The position numbers and the translations under genes are program-made. Positions 9,211-19,330 of a stretch of DNA of 64,000 bases are shown here, one piece after another. Each line of letters opens with the position of its first letter. Positions within the stretch are counted from its first letter, which is position 1. The stretch lies in NCBI GenBank assembly GCA_029834535.1, contig JAQMWT010000278.1, positions 1 through 64,000 of the forward strand. Reading direction: 5' to 3'. Source of the stretch: Chrysophaeum taylorii (taxonomy: Eukaryota > Sar > Pelagophyceae > Pelagomonadales > Pelagomonadaceae). Under the pieces are notes generated by a model, which saw only the letters and a list, made by a program, of their open reading frames with translations, had not been told where the DNA came from and made no database searches.

Positions 9211-10233
9211 CAATAAACCTGCCCATTTCTGAAGCACGTCTCCCACTACGATAAGCCTCCTCACTGGTACATGTAGTCGGTGTGGTCTTGGTGAGACTTG
9301 AAGGTCTGCATCGGCCAGTAGCGCGTGCTCCGAGTGTGGGTTTAGGAGTAAACTCAAAGGCTATTTATTTATTTATTTATTAGAGGGCGGAGCGTGCGCT
9401 GATTAAAGCAGCAGCAGCTTTGATTGGCGGGTTTGGGAGTTGGTATGGCTAAAAGCAGGGTGTGCGCCTATAATTTCGCAAAATCGAGGAACTTTGATTG
9501 TGAACGGACCTTGGCGACCTTTGTGTTAGAGCTTTGGTGACTTCGTCCTGTTCAGAGGTTGGACGACGAGTATGAAAATTGAGCAGATGCTCGAAGAGCC
9601 TGTCAGGATGTTAGTTAGGGATAGTAGACAAAATTGGTGTTTCGCGCTTTGCGTGAATTAAAGATGTAGTTCCCACCAGGTTGCTATGTCCATGCGCGGG
9701 TCGGATGTAGAGTCTGCAGCGCGCACGTAGGGGGCGGATGCCACGCGCAGACGGGGATCCGTTGATTGCACGTTGAGTGATTCATTGTGAGTTGCGACGC
9801 AGATATCATCACACTTGCAGACCAGGGCGAAAGTCGGGAACTATGAAGAAAGCCAAGTGAAGAAAGAACATTGCCCGTTGAGTTATCGCTGGAAGTATCA
9901 TCTGTGAGCCGCTGCTGCCCATACTTATAGTATGTTCGGGAATGCGGCGGGCTGTGCCTGGGATAAACCCATCGGCAGTGCGAGCAAAGCAAAAGAATGC
10001 TCCAGCACAAAGCAGTCAATAGTCCGGGGTGCTGCCGGGACCGTTGCATCCGTGAAGCGCGCGGGTCTTGGCGCGAGACTCGACGTCAGCGCGGTGGTTT
10101 GGACTGTCGCAAAGGAAGCAACGAACCCAGGGTTCGCGTTCTTCGCGTTCGCGGCGAGATCTGGTTTACAGCCCGTCCGCGTTTGCGGAGAGTTCGCATT
10201 AGCTGCCAGTCCGCATTCGCGATAGCATGCCCT
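9211..10233 (+). other. Intergenic, no gene recognised
   Basis: Base composition drops to a more balanced GC level. There is a TTTA tetranucleotide run at about 9362-9382. Short open frames on both strands lack domains and the GC-rich third positions seen in the window's real genes. Confidence 0.5.
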
Positions 10234-11085
10234 CTACGGAAGCTTTTCGATAGTACGATTGCCGCGGGCCGCTTTTTTTAATGTGGCGACTCGTTCGGCG
10301 CGACGCTTCTGGTTTGCATTCAGCTCGGGTTCAGTGGTGGTATCTGCGTTCGATGGTTCGTCGGGTAGTGTCTCGACTCGACCAACGCGGTAGGTAGGTA
10401 GTATCGGCGGCGCGGCGATGCACTTCGCCCAAGCTGGTTGCGTGCGAAGCGGGACTCGTACGACGGCAGTGATGGTGCACCGTGAGGTCAACAGCATCGT
10501 GTTCCCGCCGCTGCCGCTCGCCAACGCGCCCTTGGGATACGTGTTGGTTTTGCGGCCAGTACGCGCGTCGTCCGCATTTTTTCCGGCGAGAGCATCGCTC
10601 GTCGCGGGTTCGCTCCGACGTTGTTGGTCGCATCCATGTGCCACGCTCGAAACATCTCCTGATGGCTCGTCGGCCGGTTCTGTCTCACGGCTGTGGTCCG
10701 CTCGACTTGAATAAAAATTGATGTCTTGTTGGGACGAGGGATGGTGGCACGCGCGCTTCCAAGGTTTCGAGAGAGTCGAGCTCGACCCGAAAGGGCCGCT
10801 CCACGCCGGAGTAAGATGGCCCCGAGATTGGAGCTCCGGCGGGAACTCCACGGTGACGGCATCGACGACTTGCTTCTCCAGCTCCAGGGAGAGAATCTCG
10901 ACTTCTCTCCCGTCGACGATACTGGCGCGTTCCGCGCCAGTATCGTCGGCATCTTTGAACAAAGAGGCGGTCTTGGAGCCGCAAGTTGGTCGGTCACCCC
11001 GGAGCAATGTGGCAGTACCTCGATACGCAGTGCAGTGCAAATCAGCACGCAAATCGACCGTAAACTCGAAGGTTCCTTCCTCCAC
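10234..11085 (-). CDS. Hypothetical protein, weak gene model
   Basis: An open frame of up to 283 codons runs on the minus strand; its upstream end is a GTG, and no in-frame ATG lies close to that end. The first half (about 10800-11085) uses GC-rich third positions and reads like a folded, beta-rich protein with acidic segments. The second half is Ser/Thr/Arg-rich and doubtful. The opposite strand is also open across 10726-11277, so strand choice is uncertain. The exact hairpin at 10914-10948 lies inside. No family was recognised. It may be an exon of a spliced gene or a decayed element. Confidence 0.25.
   Translation of the reverse strand: MEEGTFEFTVDLRADLHCTAYRGTATLLRGDRPTCGSKTASLFKDADDTGAERASIVDGREVEILSLELEKQVVDAVTVEFPPELQSRGHLTPAWSGPFGSSSTLSKPWKRACHHPSSQQDINFYSSRADHSRETEPADEPSGDVSSVAHGCDQQRRSEPATSDALAGKNADDARTGRKTNTYPKGALASGSGGNTMLLTSRCTITAVVRVPLRTQPAWAKCIAAPPILPTYRVGRVETLPDEPSNADTTTEPELNANQKRRAERVATLKKAARGNRTIEKLP
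10914..10948. repeat. Perfect 16-bp inverted repeat with 3-nt loop
   Basis: The arm CGACGATACTGGCGCG (10914-10929) is followed by TTC and its exact reverse complement (10933-10948). The hairpin would be very stable. It lies inside a weak open frame and not at a gene end. Confidence 0.9.
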
Positions 11086-11321
11086 AGCGAAGTCCTATTC
11101 CGTTCGTTGCGGGTGAAAGTAATTAGCGACAATCGTTGGGGGCGGGTAGAGGCGTCAATGGCCGCAGAATGGATGAATAACGAGGGGTACTATGCTGCTG
11201 CTGCTGCTGCTGCTATGTCGGGTCGCCCGCACCCCATTCCTCCAGAGGATTCTGAGGACTGCGGCGTTTTCACCTAGGGGGGCAAAGGATCAAGAGACGA
11301 CGACCGTTGTTTGTAGTAGAG

Positions 11322-14090
11322 ATGGAAGCCCTGGAGAAGGCGCTCGCCGAGTTTACGGCCGTGGCCGACGCGGGCGAGCTGGAGGACCGCGTGGACGAAG
11401 GGATCGTGCGCATGGTGTCGTCGGGGGTGGAGGTGTGGGTGGCGAACAAGGCGGCCGAGGAGCAGGAGTTCGAGGGGGCGTTGGGCGAGGATAGTTGTGG
11501 GGAAAAGCGGGCGCGGGCGTGCGAGCGGTGGCGCGCCGTGTCGGAGCGGCTCGCGAGTCGACGAGAGGGTCTCGGCGACCTGGCGGGCCGGGACGCCGCG
11601 CGGACGGCGGCCGAGGAGTATCGGCTGGAGCGGGAGACGTGGTCGCTCGTCGGATGTCTCGAGAAGTTTGGGGTTTTGGCGCCGGGATCTGCTTTCGAGC
11701 GGGGGAGTGCGATGTCGGCGTTCCCGACGCCGGCCGAGCGGGTGGCCCTCGAGGCGTCGGGGTCCGAGGCGGCCGCGCGGCGGCGGTGCGCTTTGGAATG
11801 GGTCGAGAGGGGCGCGGCCGAGAAGGTCCGGTACTTCGAGACGAATCGTCGTCCGGAAATGGACGGCGACGCGGCCGAGGGCGTGGTGGCGCTGCTGGCG
11901 CTCGCCGAGGATTCCCAGCTCCGGCAGATGGCGGAGTCCTGGTGGATGCTGACGGACGGCCTGGTCGAGGCCGCCGAGGCTGAGCTAGAGGCGTGTCGCG
12001 CGACTTGGTTGTTGGCTCGCGCGGGCAAGTACGACGAGGCGGCCGAGGTCGATCGCGGGCGCGGGGCCTTCTGGCGCGCGGCGGCCCTGCGGGCACGGTT
12101 TCCCGCGGGATACTGCGACGGCGAGGGCGAGAAAAGGGCCTCGTCGGTGCAGACGGGGAATCCCGAGCGCGCGTTGTGGCGCGAATGTTGCGGCGCGAGG
12201 GCCCGCGCGTCGCGATCGGTCGCGGTCGCGGTCGCGACCCGGCGGCGCAACGTCGAGGACGCGTTCCGCCTCGCGAGGGACCTGCAGGTCGAGAAGCGCG
12301 TCGGCCGCGCCGTCGAGGCCGCGGGCCGCGCGGCGCTCTACGATGCCGCCCTATTCGCCGCGCTCTCGGGCGACCTCGAGACGCTCTCGTTCGTCGTTAG
12401 GGAGCTCGGCGGCGGCTGGGAGGACCAGGTGTGGGCGCGGCTCGTGTGCCTCGAGCAGGCCGCCGTGGCCCGCGCCGCCGGAGAAAGGTTCGAGGGTCCC
12501 CCCGACGTCCTGGCCCTCGAAGCGCGCGGCCTCGACGCCGTATTTTCCGACGCGTCTCCCGATTCGACCCTCGACGCGCCCTTCCGAGCCGCGCAGGCTA
12601 CCTTGGCGTGTTTCGGGTTCGCTTTCGAGTCGGTGCCGCGGCTCCTCGACGCGTCGCGCCGCGGGGGCCTTGCCTCGGGTCCGCGACGCCTCGCGCGCCT
12701 CTGCGCGCACCTCGGAGACGAGTGGAAGCGTCGGGTCGCTTCGGACGTACCGCCCGAACGCGGGAAAGCGATCGTAGATTCTTGGCTCCGCGACTACGCG
12801 AGCCTCCTGGCTTCCGAGGAATCTCTCCCGCATCTGGGGGCCTCCTACGCGGCTGCGCTCGACGATCCGGCCGACAGGTTGGCGACGTGCGCCGCGTGCT
12901 TCGCGACGGCGACCACGCAGTCGGACAGGAGAAGATGTCTGGCCGCCGCGAAAAAAGTCTTCGACCCCGCAGAACTGGCCGAGATCGCGCGCCAAACCGC
13001 GACCAGGACCGTCCAGGCGGCCTGGGAAGACAGCTCCCGCGAGGAGGAGGAGGAGGAGGACGACACGATGGACGGCGTCTCGCTTCGCGACGCCGACGCG
13101 ATTCGCGCCCTCGACTGGCCGCTCGACCCCGTCGACCTCCTTCGCCTCGCGAATCTTATCCTCCGCAAGTGGGTCCTCGAGGACAATCCCGCGCGCCTCC
13201 AACGCCCGCGCACCCTCGCGTGCGCCGAGATTTTCCGCGAGACAAAGCGCGTTCCAAACGCTGTCCTCGACTCGGTGCTCGACGCGACGCGACGAGACCA
13301 GAAGAGTCGCCTCGCCGCCGCCGCCCTCAAGGAGTACCTCTCCTGGCGCGCCCTCTTCCGCGCCCTCAGACGCCTCGATGTCTGGCAACGAAAGCGCGAC
13401 GAACTCACCCAGCAGCAGCATTCTAATGCCAGAAAGCGAAAATCTACGCGCGCCCTCGCCTTCCTCGACGAGAACGAATATCCCGACTTTATCGCCGCGG
13501 CCGACCAGGCCCGCAAGGCCCTCGAGTTGCTCGTCTGCTTCCCGGGCGCCAACCGCCTCAAAGGAGGACAAGCCCCCGTCGACGGCGACGACGACGACGA
13601 CGACGAAGAATTTGTCTGGCGCCTCGACGCCCTCTGCTCCGCCCTCAAAAACGGCGGTTTCTTCGGCGACATCGCCGTTCCGGTCGAGGGATGGCTCGCC
13701 CTCGCCGCCCAAGACCGCGACGCCCACGACATCAGGAAAACCATCATCCCCCTCGCCATATTTGCCCTCGCCGACCTCGCAAAAAATACCGCCGACGCTC
13801 TCCCGCCCGAACAAAAATCTCGACGCCCCTGGTATGCCAAGTGTATCTCCATCGCGTACCTCGTCGCCCCCTCCAACCGACACCCGAACGACGACCTCAC
13901 CGACATCTTCACCCAACCCGACCGCGACCTTCTCCTTGTCAAAATCAAAGCCGCAACCCTCGACATCCTCCGTTTCTCCCGTCCTCGACTCGAGGACTCC
14001 ACCCACCACCACCACCAGAACCACCAAATCGACTGGGACGCCCTCCTTAAATTCGACGACGACGACGACGACGACGACGACGGACTTTAA
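11322..14090 (+). CDS. NUP107: NUP107/Nup84 nuclear pore Y-complex scaffold protein
   Basis: This 922-residue, almost wholly alpha-helical protein fits the Nup84/Nup107 family, a stem component of the Y-complex of the nuclear pore. The family signature lies near residues 227-255, where ATWLLARAGKYDEAAE is followed by an FWRAA helix, and at 279-290, where GNPERALWRECC matches the family's GNP-R-LW motif. The block just after YDAALFAALSGDLETL matches the next conserved helix pair. Acidic Asp/Glu runs occur near 585, 755 and at the C-terminus (Asp run before the final GL), all from GAC or GAG repeats. The ATG at 11322 was chosen; an upstream TTG would add five codons. The length agrees with family members of 700-930 residues. 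The helix-only fold makes distant family confusion possible, but the motif pair is specific. Confidence 0.8.
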   Translation: MEALEKALAEFTAVADAGELEDRVDEGIVRMVSSGVEVWVANKAAEEQEFEGALGEDSCGEKRARACERWRAVSERLASRREGLGDLAGRDAARTAAEEYRLERETWSLVGCLEKFGVLAPGSAFERGSAMSAFPTPAERVALEASGSEAAARRRCALEWVERGAAEKVRYFETNRRPEMDGDAAEGVVALLALAEDSQLRQMAESWWMLTDGLVEAAEAELEACRATWLLARAGKYDEAAEVDRGRGAFWRAAALRARFPAGYCDGEGEKRASSVQTGNPERALWRECCGARARASRSVAVAVATRRRNVEDAFRLARDLQVEKRVGRAVEAAGRAALYDAALFAALSGDLETLSFVVRELGGGWEDQVWARLVCLEQAAVARAAGERFEGPPDVLALEARGLDAVFSDASPDSTLDAPFRAAQATLACFGFAFESVPRLLDASRRGGLASGPRRLARLCAHLGDEWKRRVASDVPPERGKAIVDSWLRDYASLLASEESLPHLGASYAAALDDPADRLATCAACFATATTQSDRRRCLAAAKKVFDPAELAEIARQTATRTVQAAWEDSSREEEEEEDDTMDGVSLRDADAIRALDWPLDPVDLLRLANLILRKWVLEDNPARLQRPRTLACAEIFRETKRVPNAVLDSVLDATRRDQKSRLAAAALKEYLSWRALFRALRRLDVWQRKRDELTQQQHSNARKRKSTRALAFLDENEYPDFIAAADQARKALELLVCFPGANRLKGGQAPVDGDDDDDDEEFVWRLDALCSALKNGGFFGDIAVPVEGWLALAAQDRDAHDIRKTIIPLAIFALADLAKNTADALPPEQKSRRPWYAKCISIAYLVAPSNRHPNDDLTDIFTQPDRDLLLVKIKAATLDILRFSRPRLEDSTHHHHQNHQIDWDALLKFDDDDDDDDDGL

Positions 14091-14872
14091 TTTTTTGTTT
14101 TGATCGGTTTTTTGGGTAGGCCTTGGCGTGGCTTTCGTCTCCCACCCTCCCATGCCTAACTAACAACCGGACGTCGTCAAGAAGGGAAAATAAGCTTGAT
14201 TGACGCAACTACCACCTGTGCCAAATTCTCTGGTTATGGTGGAAACTTGAACGCATTTCGGCCATAGACTTGGCAATTCAACCGCGATGCTGTTCTGTGT
14301 CGTCCCTCTGGCTTACATCACGGAGCTGCTCCTTGGATTTTTTTCTGCTTCATGATAACCATGATGGCGCACTCACCACCTATGCACGAACCCGGCCTTC
14401 CACACAACTCCTGTATAACTACTGCTTACGGCTTGTTGTTGGGACACATCACTCGACGGTGCTTTATGATGACCTTCCCCTGCTGAGCTCGCCCAGGTCT
14501 TCTCCCCATTATTACCTTCCTCGCTTTGTCCCTCTCTTTCCACTCAACATGACTCCCGTATGTTGTATGCCCGCACTACTAATCTTCTTACCTCAATAGC
14601 GCCTGACCAAAAACCACGAATACACACGTCTCCCTCTCTTGTCTTCATTTCCGTGTTTGACATTTGCTTCTTTCCATTGCACGCCGGTTCACAATTAAGG
14701 AACTTGTAGACAAATATGCTTCCGGCTTGATAGAACTCACCTCCTTAGTGCCATGCAGTCCCATGAAAAAATGGCGCGAGTGATCTCGGTTCCTACATTA
14801 TACGAGCAACCCACTTGCACTGAACTCAAACTTCTTTGTGCCGTTGGAGGTTGCGCGCTAAAACTATAATTG

Positions 14873-14915
14873 TTCTGGCTCTTTCTTTGGGCCTGGGAGC
14901 TGCTACCCATAGTAT

Positions 14916-14966
<51 letters not shown>

Positions 14967-15208
14967 TGAGTTGCAGGCCAACAACAACAACAACAACAGC
15001 AGTAATAATAATTCGAAATATATTATACGTTATACATTATATGCATAACGGCTCTACCAACGAGTGTGTACTACGTGTCAACAACAACAAACGACAACAA
15101 TACATATGATTATAATCATAACGAGAGTTGCCGGCCAAAAAAAAAAAATATACTATTCTTATTATTAATATTATGGTATGCAGCTCCCGCAGGTTCAAAG
15201 AGCCAGAA
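14873..15208. mobile_element. Candidate small inverted-repeat (MITE-like) element inside repeat copy 1
   Basis: The left end TTCTGGCTCTTT at 14873 continues to GGGAGCTG at about 14902. It is matched by the reverse complement of 15181-15208, which reads TTCTGGCTCTTT then CGGGAGCTG. The ends are thus imperfect terminal inverted repeats of about 28-30 bp around some 336 bp that contain a (ATG)n run and no gene. The same pair occurs in copy 2 at about 16283 and 16490. No target-site duplication was evident. Confidence 0.5.
14917..14963. repeat. (ATG)n microsatellite
   Basis: About 15 uninterrupted ATG units lie in the core of the candidate inverted-repeat element. It is the main length difference between the two 1.4-kb copies. 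Confidence 0.95.
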
Positions 15209-15542
15209 TGGATGAGCGCAAGGAAACAAGAAAGCAGCAAGAATACAAATGATATGCGCGTATAAAAACAAAAACAACAACAACAATAATAAAGACGTCG
15301 ACTTTAAAGCCGCTCAAAAGTTAACAACTACTTATTTTGCCGTTCCATCAAATGTCTTCTGCGTGGGGGGTCCAGTATATGCCGTAATCTAGCTTATATG
15401 CTGCAGCTTGCCATCTGCGTGGTGGGAGAAGCACATAATTATCTACTTCCGACCTCGGACGCTTGGGAGTTGCATACTGTAGTAATTGTGGCCGTACAAA
15501 TGCATCCTTTCCATTTCCTTCCTCTTCCTCTGCGCGCATCCT

Positions 15543-16834
15543 TTTCGTCTCCCTCCCTCCCATGCCTAACTAACAACCGGACGTCGTCAAGAAGGGAAAA
15601 TAAGCTTGATTGACGCAACTACCACCTGTGCCAAATTCTCTGGTTATGGTGGAAACTTGAACGCATTTCGGCGATAGACTTGACAATTCAACCGCGATGC
15701 TGTTCTGTGTCGTCCCTCTGGCTTACATCACGGAGCTGCTCCTTGGATTTTTTTCTGCTTCATGATAACCATGATGGCGCACTCACCACCTATGCACGAA
15801 CCCGGCCTTCCACACAACTCCTGTATAACTACTGCTTACGGCTTGTTGTTGGGACACATCACTCGACGGTGCTTTATGATGACCTTCCCCTGCTGAGCTC
15901 GCCCAGGTCTTCTCCCCATTATTACCTTCCTCGCTTTGTCCCTCTCTTTCCACTCAACATGACTCCCGTATGTTGTATGCCCGCACTACTAATCTTCTTA
16001 CCTCAATAGCGCCTGACCGAAAACCACGAATACACACGTCTCCCTCTCTTGTCTTCATTTCCGTGTTTGACATTTGCTTCTTTCCACTGCACGGCGGTTC
16101 ACAATTAAGGAACTTGTAGACCAATATGCTTCCGGCTTGATAGAACACACCTCCTTAGTGCCATGCAGTCCCATGAAAAAATGGCGCGAGTGATCTCGGT
16201 TCCTACATTATACGAGCAACCCACTTGCACTGAACTCAAACTTCTTTGTGCCGTTGGAGGTTGCGCGCTAAAACTATAATTGTTCTGGCTCTTTCTTTGG
16301 GCCTGGGGGCTGCTAATATATATATATATATATGATGATGATATGATATGATGTGAGTTGCAACAACAACAAACGACAACAATACATATGATTATAATCA
16401 TAACGAGAGTTGCCGGCCAAAAAAAAAAAAAAATACTATTCTTATTATTAATATTATGGTATGCAGCTCCCGCAGGTTCAAAGAGCCAGAATGGATGAGC
16501 TCAAGGAAACAAGAAAGCAGCAAGAATACAAATGATATGCGCGTATAAAAACAACAACAAAAACAACAACAACAATAATAAAGACGTCGACTTTAATGCC
16601 GCTCAAAAGTTAACAACTACTTACTTTGCCGTTCCATCAAATGTCTTCTGCGTGGGGGGTCCAGTATATGCCGTAATCTAATTTATATGCTGCAGCTTGC
16701 CTTCTGCGTGGTGGGAGAAGCACATAATTATCTACTTCCGACCTCGGGCGCTTTGGAGTTGCATACTGTAGTAATTGTGGCCGCACAAATGCATCCTTTC
16801 CATTTCCTTCCTCTTCCTCTGCGCGCATCCTTTT
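15543..16834. repeat. 1.41-kb tandem direct repeat, copy 2 (about 1.29 kb)
   Basis: The copy matches 14133-15542 from the first base and ends at GCGCGCATCCTTTT near 16834. It is about 120 bp shorter. The ATG microsatellite has shrunk to a short TA/ATG tract near 16317, and the adjacent CAA region is reduced. Scattered single-base differences are few. Confidence 0.92.
16283..16490. mobile_element. Second copy of the candidate inverted-repeat element
   Basis: It has the same TTCTGGCTCTTT left end and AAAGAGCCAGAA right end as the element at 14873-15208. The core is shorter because most of the ATG microsatellite is absent. It was carried along by the 1.4-kb duplication and is probably not an independent insertion. 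Confidence 0.5.
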
Positions 16835-18004
16835 TTGCTCTAAGGGCCTGAGAAGTGCTTAACAAATTGATAAAACAATTTATGAGAATAGCGCCTTATG
16901 TTGTTTCAATAATAATTAACGAACTAATAAATGTTGAATGTGAGCTTGAAAAATCGTAAGGGTAAGTCCCGTCGACGCGTGCCGAACTTGTAATGAGTGC
17001 GCAACCAACGACGGCATAAATAATCAGCAATCGTGGTTTCGTTCGAGAGAAGGGCTCTAAGCTTGCTAAAATAATTCTGGCTCTTTGGGCCTAGAAGTTG
17101 TTAACGACATCAAATAATAGTAATAAAATTACTAGAATTATTGCGAAGCACTTAGTTAAGAGTACACATGGTGAAACCCTGGCATTCAATTCCTCCGCAC
17201 TTTAAAGCGTCATTGACGGATGTCTCGGCGCACTATATCTCTCTAAGTACAGACACTAGCAGGAATCACGTTTCGTACTTGCAAATGGTCAAGTCTTCTT
17301 CAACTCCGAGCAAGTCCTCTCAGTAGCTCAAGCCCACTCTTCACGAGCTCTTCGACACGACACAATTCAATAAAGAGCATCATGGCCGCACGTGCCTCCG
17401 CATTTTCAACCCAAAAAAAAAGGATAAGGCGCTTAAACATACTCGTCGGGACTGGTGGACGTGCTTAACGGATGTAGTCGAGATGCCGCGTTTAGAAATT
17501 GCGAATGCTTTTTAATCGCGCCTTGCAATAGAGGAACACCTTGCCGGAACCACGCACCAGCTGTTAACGGACGTGAGATTCTTTCGGCAGTTACTAAACG
17601 GAAACAGCATCTCCCGAAAGTTCAAGATACGCTGGATTCGATAACCCGAACATATCTCGGAACTTCATTGCGCATGCGCAGCGTGAACTCCATTCCTGAA
17701 TCTGCCGCATGCAGCAATCAAAATCACCACAGTCTCGGCGCTTGTAATCGGCGGCACATGAAAACGTGCACGTCACCCTCCAGATCTTTCCTCCTCCAGA
17801 AGAAAGAATAACTGGCATTTGCAATCGAAGGTGCGTACATCCTTTTCCCAGAAAAACATATCTGGCTGGCGCCACGTGCGAATGAATAATAGGTTCCTCC
17901 TCAAGAAAAAGCACCAGCGGCATGTATCTAAAGCATCCAAGAAAAAAATTTGGCCGTCCCAAGAAAAATGTCGATTCAATGCATATTCGCGTCAAGATGC
18001 AGAT
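16835..18004 (+). other. AT-rich intergenic sequence
   Basis: No gene was recognised. It carries two further stand-alone versions of the GGGCCT motif found at the ends of the neighbouring inverted-repeat element: GGGCCTGAGAAGTGC at about 16846 and CTCTTTGGGCCTAGAAGTTG at about 17081. Open frames on both strands around 17455-17995 have AT-rich codons and no domain. Confidence 0.5.
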
Positions 18005-19330
18005 TCAACTTGAGGCAAAATATGTAGCAGACTTCGTTTTTAAGTTCAGTGTCTGTTCAGCTTGAAGGAAGCTTACGCACTTGGGGTCGGGGTTGATGCC
18101 CGACTTGACCTTGAGAAGAAGCTGGAACCGTCGTCTCCGCGCCAGCGCTGAGGCGTGAGGTATGGGTGTAGTGGATGGTTGCGCTCGAGGCGCTCGCCGC
18201 AACACTGGGGATCTCTCCCTCCCTTTTGAGCTCGGATCGTCCCGAGACGGCCCGCCAAGCTCGAGGTGACGGCGGTGGACCTGTGAAGAGTGTGTTCGTT
18301 GGGGCTGGTGGGGCGACCGCGTTGCTGGAGCGATGGCGGTGAGATTTCGCGCGATCGCTGCTGCTGCGGCGATTGGCACGGAGAGGAGCGCGGGGCTCTC
18401 TAGGCTCATCGCGTCGAGCAGTGAAAGGGGGAACGTCGACGCGAGGGTCGTCGAGCGACGCGCAGGAGTAAAGTATCTGCTCGGCGCCGAGAGACACGAG
18501 GAGGTCGAAAGGCTCGCGGAGGACAAACGGGCGGGTCGTCATGGGGCTTTTATTTCCGCGAGAAAGAAGAATTAGTAAGTTCAATCAGCTCTCGCGCGAC
18601 AATCGTGGCGCTTGAAGACAGACGTCAACGGGATAGTGCGTGGTCGCTTTGGTGCGTATGCGCGAGATACTTTTTCGATTGTTGTTCGGGTTGTGTGCGC
18701 CCGCATTTTTTTTTCTTCTCCTTCCTTTGGGAAACATTTTGTCCTCCTCGACGGCGCCCTCCCGACGTCGTCGTCGTCGTCTGCGCGACCGCGTCGTCGC
18801 GGCCTGCAGCGTGACACTGCCCCAAGCATCATATAAAATCCAGAAGTCCCTTCCGCACGACAGTTATTAGGATCTGTAGGCTATTTTGGCGAGAGAAACC
18901 ACACAACGAATCGCGAACGCCATCCTCGCGGCGAAGAAATCTAGAACAAAAAACGCGGAATCGCCACGCCTCGGGTGAGAGAGAACAAAAAAAAAGGCAC
19001 GCGGCGTGGTGCAGAACGAAAGGAATAATGTTTTTGAATCACTCCGATTGGGGAAGTGGGGTTTAGGCCTTGGTGTTGAAGGAGAGAGAGGGCGGACATA
19101 ATTCAGAGGGAGGGCCGCCGTAGTCGTCGCTTCGACGGCGATGGTGCTCCATCGCCGCCTCCCGGCGCGCGGCAGCCTGCGCCTTGTGGCTCTGATGACC
19201 ACGAAAAGCCGCTTGGCCGAAAATCTCGCGGCGGCGCTTTCGAAGACGCGGCACCTTTGGAACGAGAGCACCCCGCGGCATCATCAGGCGGGAGCGCTTC
19301 TAGCATGGTCTTCTGGATCATTGGCGTCAG
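18005..19330 (+). other. No confident gene; mixed-composition sequence
   Basis: Open frames overlap on both strands (for example minus strand 18005-18584 and plus strand 18333-18575). Their products are Arg/Ser/Pro-rich and show no domain. Homopolymer A and T tracts and short GTC triplet runs occur around 18700-19000. It may include the decayed 3' part of the coiled-coil pseudogene that follows. Confidence 0.4.

Larger units (their letters stand above)
14133..15542. repeat. 1.41-kb tandem direct repeat, copy 1
   Basis: This copy starts TTTCGTCTCCC and runs to the identical start of copy 2 at 15543. It is AT-richer than the flanking genes. The two copies are nearly identical over about 1.3 kb, including an open frame of 109 codons at 14270 and 15680 that is the same in both; its codon use is not gene-like and it probably does not code. 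The copies differ mainly in microsatellite length, so the duplication is young. Confidence 0.92.

Noticed and set aside
11192-11494. Plus-strand frame beginning with seven Leu (CTG run) before NUP107
   Set aside because: It overlaps NUP107 in another frame and its apparent signal peptide is only a CTG microsatellite.
12351-14153. 600-codon minus-strand open frame opposite NUP107
   Set aside because: It mirrors a confident helical gene and starts at the acidic tail; composition is Val/Gly/Glu-biased with no domain.
14270-16009. Identical 109-codon open frames in both 1.4-kb repeat copies
   Set aside because: Identity follows from the DNA duplication, codon use is unlike neighbouring genes and no domain is present.
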